In this document: positions 22,001 through 31,360 of the stretch, in pieces
Position numbering within the stretch: position 1 is the stretch's first letter
Layout: the number at the start of each line of letters is the position of its first letter
Assembly: GCF_002994745.2 (NCBI RefSeq)
Contig: NC_037094.1
Span: forward strand, 68,676,819-68,740,818
DNA length: 64,000 nt
Direction of reading: 5' to 3'
Source: Rosa chinensis
Taxonomy: Eukaryota; Streptophyta; Magnoliopsida; Rosales; Rosaceae
The notes under the pieces: model-generated
Database searches by the model: none
What the model was told of the DNA's origin: nothing
What the model saw: only the letters and a program-made list of their open reading frames with translations
Translations under genes and position numbers: made by a program

Positions 22001-22908
22001 GCCAACAATATGCTGATCTTCCACATGCCCCGGCGGAACCTCTGTGGGTTATCGTCGGTCCATGGATTCACTCAACGTGGGGCCTGGACTTGATGGGAAA
22101 ATTCCAAACCGCCAAAGGTCAGTTCAAATACATCATTGTCGCCATCGACTACAACAGCAAATGGATAGAGGCAGAGCCCCTGATGGCCATAACTACCGCC
22201 AAGGTAATTCACTTCCTCTGGAAGAACATTTACTGCAGCTACGGTGTCCCGCATGCAATCATCACAGACAACGGCACACAGTTCAACAATAAGGAACTCA
22301 TCTCTTTCACCGCCAACCTGGGCACCAAGATGCGTTTTGCATCAGTCGCTCACCCCCAAACCAACAGCCAGGTTGAAGCGGCAAACAAGATAATCAAGAA
22401 GCTGTTACAGAAGAAGCTCGATAAGGCCAAGGGTTTGTGGGCGGAGAAGCTCCCGGAAGTTCTATGGGCCATCAGGACAACCCCAACTTCCGCCACAGGT
22501 GAAACCCCCTTTTGTATGATGTTCGGAACTGAGGCTGTCCTGCCTATCGAGGTAACCCAACCAACCGCTACGGTCGAAGGCTACTGCCCCGAGACCAACA
22601 ACGACGGCGTCAACCTTTACAGGGATCTCCTAGAGAAAAAGCGAGACGCAGCCCATTTGCGCAATCTCCAGAACAAGCGACGGGTATCGCGTTTCTACAA
22701 CGCCAGGGTCAAGGCCCGCAACCTCCAACTGGGGGACTGGGTAATGAAAGAAGTCATACCACCGCCAACAAAACTCCGCCCAACTTGGGAAGGTCCATAC
22801 AAAATTGTAGAGGTCGTTAGCCCAGGCACCTTCTACTTAATGGACAAGGATGGCGTCACAACGACCCACCCTTGGAATACCGAACACCTTCGGTATTACT
22901 ACAAATAG
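19067..22908 (+). pseudogene. Tat A pol: protease, RT, RNase H, second RNase H, integrase
   Basis: In order: aspartic protease (ILVDSGSAVNVIF near 19165), RT (MCVDFKNLNKACPKDSFPL; YVDD at 20324-20335), the Gypsy RNase H region near 20750-21000 (LYIYLAVSQSAVSCAI), a second archaeal-type RNase H from about 21210 (LHMDGSASAKASGAGI, then IFSDS), and integrase with DDE residues in IVAIDYNSKW, IITDNGTQF and VEAANKI. A frameshift near 21295 and TAG codons at about 21429 and 21706 break it. The zinc-binding CHKC of integrase reads SHKC here, while B keeps the Cys. The end at 22908 (HLRYYYK) matches B. Confidence 0.92.
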
Positions 22909-23335
22909 TCATACCGCTACCCAAGAGCATATTGACTTAGCTAAATTTTTGTTCAATATTTAGCTAAGGGAAGCTACCCAACGGGTACGACCCCGCTTTT
23001 GTAAACGCTGTTCGGACAGCTATCAATGAAACGTGGAATTATTCAAACCATTGTTACCAAGTCTAGCACTGGGGGCAACTGGCAACACCAGTTAGCGGAC
23101 TACGTCGGCTACATTGTGCACTTGGACCAATTTTAATTCCTTTAATGTTTCATTCATAGCCAAAAACAAAATTGTCAAGACCTCTAGCGGTACACACATC
23201 ATCACAAACACAAAAAAAAAAAACAAAAAAAAACAAAGTATAGGAGCTTAGGTTCCGAAATTTCATTTATATCCCAAGTCAATTACATCAAATATTTATG
23301 CCTCAGCGGCTACAAAAACTTTCCTACTCCTATTT
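22909..23335 (+). other. Tat A spacer between pol and the antisense gene
   Basis: Holds the pol 3' end and the convergent end of the antisense gene. It contains an A-rich run at 23209-23238 and no ORF. The same spacer in B is at 35184-35590 and is closely similar. Confidence 0.6.
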
Positions 23336-26082
23336 TCAGGGGTTGGCGGGGTTGGCGGGGTTGGCGGGGTCGGCGAGGTCGGCTCCGCTACCTTCAACAT
23401 CTCCACTGGCGGCCTGCGGCGGATGTGAACGGCTCATCTGGTCGGACCCTCGGGCTGTGGGACTGGGGGTCTCTATTATGCCATCCGCCCGGGTGTGGGC
23501 CGCCAAGAACCCAGCTCGAGACACCTCGGACTGGGTAGGCGTTCGCTGAGAGTCGCCCTCCGGAAGTCCGCCACTCTCCTCGCTACCCGAGTAGGCTCCT
23601 TCAACCTGACCAGGGGCGGCAGCAGGGGCGGTACTTGTTGTCGGCGGAGCTTCCTTCGATGGCTGCACGACCGGCATCGACTCCTTCTCCCAGTCAATGA
23701 CGCCCTTCTACCGCAGCATTTCCACATTGGCCAGAGCACCGGCCTTCGCTGCTTCGGTCAGCGCCTTCTTGTACTCCACCGACTGCTTGTATGACTCAAC
23801 AGCGGCGGCCGCAGCGTGGCTTCCCTCAGCCTCCAGGCGAGCGACTTCACCCTCTAGCAGCTTAACCTCAGCCTGTTTGGCTGCGGACTCCCGCTGAAGG
23901 ATCTCAACCTTCTTATCCTTGGCGGCCACCCGATCCCGCAGCAAGGACATGTCTTGCTCCAACTTGGAGACCTGTTTGTTCCGCTCCAAGTGCCGCTCGA
24001 TGGCAAAGGCCAACTTGCCGCGGGCGTCTGCAGCATCGCAGTCGGCCTTTGTCAATCGTCGCTCGACATCAGCCAACCTTTCTTGAGCCTCCCCCAAGTC
24101 CCTCTGTAGGCCCGCCACCTCCTCCCTGAGCTCCCACTCGACTAGGGGCTGTTTTGACACCGCCTGGAACACCTCATGTAGCCCAACGGCGATGTGCCCA
24201 AATGCTGTGCTGAAGGGCGATTCGTTAACAGCGGTCGACCGCACAATCCCCTCCAGGCCGCCAAACCCCAACTGCTCACACACGTGATACAGAAACTCCC
24301 GTTCACCGTCATTCAGGAACTCGGCGTAAGCAGCAAATGAGTCCAGGCCGCTCGTACCCGCCGCTTTCCCCACATCAGGAGGAGTCTCGGGCGGAACCTG
24401 CCATGACTTCTTCGGCTGCCCGCGGGCCCCAGTTATCTCCACCTCCTCCTCTTCCCCGCCAGAGTCTGGTTGACGGCGTTTTCGCAAAAGCACCCTCGTG
24501 CTTCCAGCGACGGCAGGCTGGAACCCCTCGTCGACGGCTCCAACCCCGCTATAGTGACACCCTCAGCCGGGCGCACCGTCTTCTTCGGCACCCCGCGCCG
24601 TAGGGCGGACGCTCTCTCTTTTCGCGGCGCTGCCTCGCTCACTGCGCCGATTCCCACCTGAACAGCAGGCAACCCGTCACCGCCAAGGTGAGAGTAATGC
24701 GGCATTGTCAGCACCACTGGAACCTCGGATGGGCTTAGCGCCAGTGTCTCCGAGTTCACCACCGTCTTTTGAGCTGCTAGCCCAGAAGCGTACATGGACT
24801 CCAAGAAGTTGTCGATCTCGGCAAGGTCCATGGCTTTCGCGAAGGCGTCACAACTCGCTTTGTTCCCCGGCGGAGTTTCTAAAAAAAAAAAAAAACAACG
24901 GTCAGCATGGAACAATCTCTGTAAAGTTGCGGTACAGCGGAGAGTACTTACCAAGGGCACGAGTCAGTTGTTGATCCACCAACAACTCCCAGCCTGTAAG
25001 GAGACGGAAGTCCAGCAAGTTGCGATTCCGCCAGCAACCTCTGATGCGTGCAACGCAGCACTCTTCCTCACGAGTCAGGTTGTACCGCAACCCCACTGCA
25101 CAAAAAAGTCATTATCAGTACAGAGTACAAAAAAAAAAAATAATAAATAAATAAAGAAAGCCCCGCCAGTCATATTCAGCGGAAGCGACAAACGACCTCG
25201 AATGGGCTGAAACTCCGACTTAATTCTAAACGTCGGCTCCCCCTCGTTGGACCCCGCTTGGTACTCCCACCCCGTCGTGGCAACGCAGAAGGTACCCCGC
25301 CAGTAGGACATGGAATCCCTCAAATTCTCGATCAACTTAGGCGCTCCTTAGCGGCGACTCAGGTTTACCTGCCCTCTGCAACCTTGGCGTTTCACGTACA
25401 CCAGTTCGTAGAAGTGCAGCACCTCTACCACAGTCGGTCCCTAGCAACCTGACAACCGCCACAGCGAGTTCAGTGCCAGCATCAACCGCCACATGTTGGG
25501 GCAGATTTGCCCAAAAGCAACGCCAAACTCGCACACCAAGATCTGAAGGTTTGGCACCAGCGGGAAGGTCACTCCCTAATGGAATATAGCCTCGTGCACG
25601 GCGGCGTGGCCCACTGGCAGGATCGAGGCCTTCTCCTCCACCGTCGGCGGACGCAGCTTCACCACGCCGGGCAACTGGAACACCCGCTTCAGCCGGTTGA
25701 CGGCAACAGCAGTCATCCTACCTCCCACCTCATCAACGGGGGTGCCGTCCTAGAACACCCACGCCGACTCGGTATCCTCCCTCACTACACCTCCCCCCCC
25801 CCCAGCGGAACCGCTGGCGGCACTATTGCTTTCTAAGCGCTCTTCTCGCATAGTATGGGCAGCGGCAGCCTCCCCCGCCATAGAACTCTCCGGACGCGAT
25901 GCACGACCCATAACTACGTCCCACGGTATGGTCTGTAGTGGCTCGACCTCTAGCAGTTCTGGCAGTGAGGTTCCTGCACGGGCAGACGGACGCAACGAGT
26001 CAATAAAATTTCTATCCGACGCGCTGAACGATACTTCAGATCCGGAATCCTCACTGCTCGAAATCTCTATGAAGTCGGCCAT
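23336..26082 (-). pseudogene. Tat A antisense gene, coiled-coil protein with introns
   Basis: Read leftward. The first part, 26082-25750, begins MADFIEISSSEDSGSE. The second, about 25749-25170, holds a domain with CPNMWRLMLALNSLWRLSG and ENLRDSMSYWRGTF that resembles the plant 'putative gypsy type transposon' family (PF04195) by memory. A short piece, 25096-24952, reads RYNLTREEECC. A long C-terminal part, about 24875-23336, has a coiled coil (LAFAIERHLERNKQVSKLEQ) and ends in NPA repeats. Splice-like borders separate the parts. Stops such as the TAG after WVF and the TAG after MLR show it is dead. Function is unknown. Confidence 0.75.
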
Positions 26083-26865
26083 CCCAAAACCCTAAAACCC
26101 AAATCAGTTAGCTCACACAAGATCTAACCTATCCCTATATCAATCAGTGCCCAAGAACATCAACAACACTCAACCCAGAAAATACCAAAACAAGAACAAA
26201 CGCACTCAAACCCAGATTCGACCATCTAGAAAATCCCTAAAAACCCCAATTATGTCAAACACAGCAACCCATCCCCAAACCCACTCTCACACCCTCACAG
26301 CACGCCAACGAAGAACATATCACAGGAACACCTAAAACCCAAATATTCGCCATGGCAGACATCCAATGAAACAGGGATATAAGTCAGAATACCAACCTCA
26401 ACGATGGAGTCTCTGATAGCAGTGTGAGCACTTGTCTTCATGGCCGGAGGTCGTCGGTTCTTCCACTTACGAAAACTCGGCAATATCGCCTCAGCCTTCT
26501 TCTCCGATCTCAGACGCAGAGAGCTTGAAGACGACGAGTACAGTTCAAAGTTTAGAGCAAAGTGTCAAATATGCCAACTTCCCCCCCTTTTATGTCAACG
26601 TCAAACAGTCCTACGCCGTCCATTGAAAAACGACATCATGTGTCAGCCGTACACGTGTCCCACGACTCTAATTACTCTCCGGATTAACCGAGGCGTCGCC
26701 TCGATTACAAAATCCATCATTACTTAGCATTAATGGCAAGGTGACTGCTAGGCGGAGGAGGTACGCCTCCGCACGCTAACCCTCTAGGGGTTCGCCACGT
26801 GTCAACCGCCATCAGATGAAGCGTCTAATGGAAGCTACCACTTTTGGGGAAGAAGGCGCCAATCG
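26083..26865. other. Tat A region upstream of the antisense gene
   Basis: Probably the promoter and 5' region for the minus-strand gene, being conserved in position and partly in sequence with 38263-39029 in B. An AACAC/AAACCC-rich stretch at 26090-26300 precedes the antisense start. No coding sequence recognised. Confidence 0.4.
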
Positions 26866-27245
26866 TCGGCGGAATCCACTGAGCGAAACCCCACTAGCGA
26901 AACTTTCCCCTTGTCACTTTCCGAGTGTCGAAGTCCGCCGAGCGAAACCCCGCCGCTAGCGGAACTTCTCACTTATCACTTTCCAAGTGTCGAAGTCCGC
27001 CGAGCGAAACCCCGCTAGCGGAACTTTTCACTTGTCACTTTCCAAGTGTCGAAGTTCGCCGAGCGAAACCCCGCTAGCGGAACTTCTCACTTGTCACTTT
27101 CCAAGTGTCGAAGTATGCTGAGCGAAACCCCGCCAGCGGAGCTTCTCACTTGTCATCTTCCAAGTGTCGAAATCATCGCTGAGCGAATCCCCGCCAGTGG
27201 AACTTCTCACTTAACACCTGAGTGTCGAAGTCTCCCATGAGCAAA
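26866..27245 (+). repeat. ~59-bp tandem array in the Tat A 3' region
   Basis: About six units of TCGAAGTCCGCCGAGCGAAA, CCCCGCTAGCGGAACTTCTC and ACTTGTCACTTTCCAAGTG, with small length changes. Each unit contains the palindrome CCGCTAGCGG. Element B has the same repeat at 39030-39245 with about four copies. Confidence 0.9.
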
Positions 27246-27469
27246 TCCCTACTAGAAGAACTTCCACTCGTCAATTTGCAAGGGGCAGCCTCACCTACAC
27301 GTGACACTGCCGGCAGAGCCCCCTCCATCTTGTAAACCCCGTGCGTTGCTGAGCGCAACTCCGCTCAATAACTACCACCAAACATGTCTACGCGACGCTG
27401 TTTCCTGCTACATCCAGCGGGGGGTGTCCGCCAGCGGCGAATCCCGAGGGTACGCCTCACTCTGACAAC

Positions 27470-27859
27470 GACCGCCAGGTGGCGTTGCGGTCAGATCGTC
27501 CTTACGGGACACGGGGACTTGCCAACAGTCTACGACGACCCTGATCAGGTACGTTGACCCCCGTCATACGAGTACTAAGATTGGGCTCGCTACCCAACAC
27601 CCTCTGCTCCGCGCAGCTTCCCCTTAACAAACAATTTGCCGACCATCCGGAGGTCCGTCTTGGCTAGGGAGTGGGGGACTCCCTGGCGGGCCTGGCAGGG
27701 GCCCACCCGAAAGGGTATAAAGCGTTCGCTCAGTAAATCCATGGTTGACAACGCACTGACGCTAATTATGTTGTTGCAAGTCTAGCGGAAGTAATGCTTC
27801 ACACCACCGATCAACTCCCCAACCAAGATTGCCCTCCTTGACTGGGGACTTGGGGGACT
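27470..27859 (+). other. Tat A 3' module and polypurine tract
   Basis: The 154 bases at 27577-27730 match the nested element (8251-8404) and element B (39551-39705). Upstream, a hairpin with stem GTCC 27498-27501 and GGAC 27507-27510 lies at the position of a differently paired hairpin in the nested element. A polypurine tract (ACTGGGGACTTGGGGGACT) ends at 27859. Confidence 0.8.
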
Positions 27860-28370
27860 TGTACCTACATGTGCCAGAACGAGCATAATTAGCTATAATG
27901 AGCCACGCTCATGGTACCGCCAGAGGTACCGACTCCCACCAAAGGGGTAACCTGCGAAGGCACGGCCAGGCGGGCTACCGTTCGAGCCCTGGATCGCCCC
28001 CAGATCACCGCTGACGCGCCGCCACGCGCCCCGTCAAGATAGCATCAGAAGCTCCAGACGCTGGGAATCAAAGCACATCAGTCCCATATCGGAAACAAGA
28101 AGAAGATCAACCTCTTCCTCAGCTATAAAAGGTTCTCCCCTCTCTCCTCATTAATTACGCAATTACTACTCATTTATTGTTGTGCTGCCCATATACAGTG
28201 ACTGACTTAGGCATCGGAGAAGTGAAGACCGCCCAACGCGGTCTCCCTCTGACGCCCTGTCTCTCGTGTTGCAGCAGCAAGCGGAGGTCATCTAATCCTC
28301 GGAGCAGCGGTCCGCCCACCGGACCCGCGTTAAACGAAGAGTCGGCTACCGCCGGACTTGAGCATTAACA
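27860..28370 (+). repeat. 3' LTR of Tat element A
   Basis: Starts TGTACC immediately after the polypurine tract at 27841-27859 and ends CATTAACA. It pairs with 16629-17136 and shares with it the CAAGCGGAGGTCATC variant that distinguishes A from B. Confidence 0.93.
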
Positions 28371-28458
28371 CAAACCTTTCTAGCTCTGCAATTCGCAAAT
28401 GTGTAGGAAATGTTGAGAAGGGCAGTTGTTATACACTGCATATGGTTCAAATGGTCAG
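28371..28458 (+). pseudogene. TL29: TL29 exon, 3' fragment after the Tat insertion
   Basis: Starts with the duplicated CAAAC and continues TFLA, then, after a one-base deletion, SAIRKC and later LLYTAYGSNGQ, ending at a CAG|GTTTG donor. Joined to 16607-16628 across one copy of CAAAC it forms one exon, which proves the insertion point. Confidence 0.75.
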
Positions 28459-28926
28459 GTTTGTTCTCAAAATTTGTTGTTCCATACTGATGTTACAAGT
28501 GTCATTAGATTGTTACCATTTATTTATAATTATACTTGGCACTTCACATGGCGGAAGTAAATTTTGGTTGATATATTTCCTTAATTCTTATAGTAAATTC
28601 TTGGTCTACTCTTGGTTTGTTGAAATTGTGTTGAGAATGATTCTGACCTGTCTTAGTTTGGTGAGGGATAACTCTCAGATTTACATTCCAATGCTTTATA
28701 CTTCAAGTGGATGTTTACGCAACTCGTTTTGTGGTGTTTGAACACAACAATTTGCAATTTCTACCCCTGGAAATGATTTCCCTTTCACCCATGATGGTTA
28801 TACTCTTGATGGAGTTGTTAGTGTGAGTCATGGCATAACCATAGGAATGGAATATATTGTAATTATATCGTAGTTAATACTTACCAATTCTGTGTATGGT
28901 AGAGAATATAGACGTAGGTCAATTGT
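28459..28926 (+). other. Stretch between the TL29 exon and Tat B, probably intron
   Basis: Follows a GT donor. It is A/T-rich, with no match to the next expected TL29 exon (WGLFDRNFGR region) and no other gene recognised. Confidence 0.5.
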
Positions 28927-29433
28927 TGTACCTACATGTGCTAGAACGAGCATAATTAGCTATAATGAGCCACGCTCATTGTACCGCCAGAGGTACCGAT
29001 TCTCACCAAGGGGATGACCTGCGAAGTCACGGCCAGGCGGGCTATCGCTCGAGCCTGGATCGCCCCCAGATCACCGCTGACGCGCCGCCACGCGCCGCGT
29101 CAAGATAGCATCAGAAGCTCCAGACGCTGGGAATAGAAGCACATCAGTCCCACATCGAAAACAAGAAGAAGATCAACCTCTTCCTCACCTATAAAAGGTT
29201 CTCTCCTCTCTGCTCATTAATTACGCAATTACTACTCATTTATTGTTATGCTGCGCATATACAGTGACTGACTTAGGCATCGGAGAAGTGAAGACCGCCC
29301 AACGCGGTCTCCCTCTGACGCCCTGTCTATTGTGTTGCAGCGAACAGGAATCACCTAATCCTAGGAGTAGCGGTCCGCCCACCGGACCCGCGTTAAGCAA
29401 GGAATCGGCTACCGCCGGACTTGAGCATTAACA
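28927..29433 (+). repeat. 5' LTR of Tat element B
   Basis: Starts TGTACCTACATG and ends CATTAACA, with a TATA box CTATAAAAG near 29190. The primer site TTGGCGCCGTCTGTGGGAA follows at 29434-29452. Confidence 0.93.
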
Positions 29434-29486
29434 TTGGCGCCGTCTGTGGGAACCCTTGAACAAGAGGTCATCCCGCCACAATCACC

Positions 29487-31360
29487 ATGACTAACGACAG
29501 CGGGGGAAACGCTGAAGAGCAGGCAGATCAATCCGCCATTCCCCAACCCACCAACCCAGCGGTAGGCGTCAACCGCGCGTTATTCACCACCCCGGTCAAC
29601 CCCGGCGATGAGACGAACCCAGGTAGCAGCCGCCAGCCAGGCCAAGACCTCGCCTCCCTGTATGAGCTGGCACTGGCAGATCTTCACAAGGCGAACAGAG
29701 AACGTGAACAAGAGCGCAAGCAAAAGGCCGAAGCCCAGAGGCAGGTGGCCACGCTTGTGTCCTGCTTCGATGAGCTAAAGAAAACGCTGGAGGCAACCGC
29801 CAACCCGGCACGAAGTGAGCAGTCACGAAGCACCAGGCGTAGCCGACTCGGCATGGGAGCATTGATACCAGCACCGGTAGTACACATGCAAGTCCCGCTG
29901 CACCCACCAGAGCTAGCGGGAATGGGACCACCCCCTGCACCCCAGCTAATGTTGGAATAGGAGGCAGAGTCATCACTGCACACCCACCGCTCGAGACCTA
30001 GGGCGAGAACAGAGGGAAACCCGCCAGCTCCCAGGCGAGGATCGGTTCAGCGGAGTACCCGCCGGCGACGCAACCTCTCAAATACTGGAAATGATGCAGC
30101 AGCTGGAACAAAGGTTAATCCGGGCGGAATCAAGCACCCCGGCACCGGCTTCAAACCCACTTTTCGCGGCCAGGCCAGGACCATTTACCGCTGCAATCTT
30201 GCTGGCCGTCAGACCGGCGTATGCAAAGACCCCTAAAATGTCACATTACAGTGGTAAGACTGATCCCTTCGTCCATATGGACACCTTCAAGAAAGTCACC
30301 AACAACAAGGGATTCGATGACGCCACCCTATGCCACTTGTTCAATGAAACGTTGGACAATGAGGCAATGAATTGGTTCTTCGAGTGCCTGCTGGGATCCA
30401 TTGACTCATTTCAAGCATTATCGCATGCTTTCCTTTCTTGGTTCATCCTACTGTCCGCCGGGCACCACAACACAAGCCAACTGTTCAACGTCAAACAGGG
30501 TACGGAGGAGACACTGAAGGCGTTCGTCACAAGGTGGCGAGCGGCAGCATCTCAGTGCCATGATCTCGATAAAACAATGGCTTCGGCGGCTTTTAAGCAG
30601 GGACTCCTCAAAGGGTCATTTCTCTATCACCTCAACTACAATCATCCAAATGCGGTATACGACCACCTCATGAGTGAGGCGGTCATTCATGCCCAAGCAG
30701 AATTCATCACATATGGGGAGGCCCCACGGCCACCAATGGCATTGGCAAAGTCGACACAACCCTCCTCCAGTCAGCAAGCGACCACTAATAAAACCTCCAC
30801 ACCGCCAACTGACAAGAAGAGGGAGTGGCAGCAAGGTCAGTACCAAAACAAGCGGTAAAAGGATCAGCACTACAAGGGAAACCGCCCATCCCATGGGGAC
30901 AACCGCAACAAACATACGGAGTCTTCCCAACGGTATGCAGTATTTACAGTCCTCACGGCTTCACATGAAGAAATATACAATCAGTGCAAGGATCAGATCC
31001 CACCGCCGCCCCCGGGAAAATACCCAAAAACAAGAAAGCCAAGGAACACCGGCAGGTGGTGCAAATACCACGAGGACAGCGGTCACAATACCAACAGCTG
31101 CAACGCCCTCAAAACGGCCATTGAGACCTTGTACCGGGACGGCAAGCTTGAGCAGTTCAAGGTACGCCAACCGCCACCTGTGATCACCGATATTGAGCCC
31201 ATGGGCCGCATCAACACAATCGACGGAGGTGCTCCAATCACCAGCATGTCTCACAGAGCTAGAAAGCGTTATGCGCGAGCTAATCACCCAAAGGAAGTCT
31301 GCAACATCCGCTACGAAAGATCAGCCAAACTCCCAAGGTCTGGTTGGGAACCCATTACCT
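29487..31360 (+). pseudogene. Tat B gag, with stops and a frameshift
   Basis: Starts MTNDSGGNAEEQ at 29487 and stops at TAG 29958, where A has CAG. A deletion near 30060 shifts the frame. The Retrotrans_gag part lies at about 30240-30720 in the frame of 30091. TAA near 30856 replaces the CAG of A, after which the same frame runs on through the knuckle (WCKYHEDSGHNTNSC) into pol with no further break before protease. Confidence 0.88.

Larger units (their letters stand above)
16629..28370 (+). mobile_element. Tat-lineage Gypsy retrotransposon A
   Basis: Complete element with LTRs 16629-17136 and 27860-28370, target duplication CAAAC (16624-16628, 28371-28375), primer site, plus-strand gag-pol, an antisense gene, a 59-bp tandem array, the shared 3' module and a polypurine tract. 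Two RNase H domains in pol and an antisense ORF downstream are known marks of the Tat branch (Ogre, Retand and RIRE2 relatives). The LTRs differ at about 20 sites by eye. It is inactive because of several stops and frameshifts. Confidence 0.95.
13150..28458 (+). pseudogene. TL29: TL29/APX4-like thylakoid lumen peroxidase-like gene, broken
   Basis: Seven exons with GT/AG borders match my memory of plant TL29 (APX4), a photosystem-II-associated lumen protein of the ascorbate peroxidase family: VRCSKIE, ADLMQRKRRSDFQ, DIIPSLLTLAL, KSGGPNG, SSEISRPENKGL, ISYSDLI and AIRKC. Exons: 13150-13247, 13427-13528, 13619-13653, 13765-13830, 13957-13997, 16248-16375, and 16607-16628 continued at 28371-28458. 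Damage: a frame-breaking deletion in the second exon, an in-frame TAG at 16366-16368, a one-base deletion in the last exon and an 11.7-kb Tat element within that exon. Roughly the C-terminal half (the region after YGSNGQ) was not found. Identification rests on remembered family motifs, not a search. Confidence 0.8.

Noticed and set aside
23336..26082. Antisense coiled-coil gene as a host gene
   Set aside because: It lies inside both Tat elements at the same place, so it belongs to the element.
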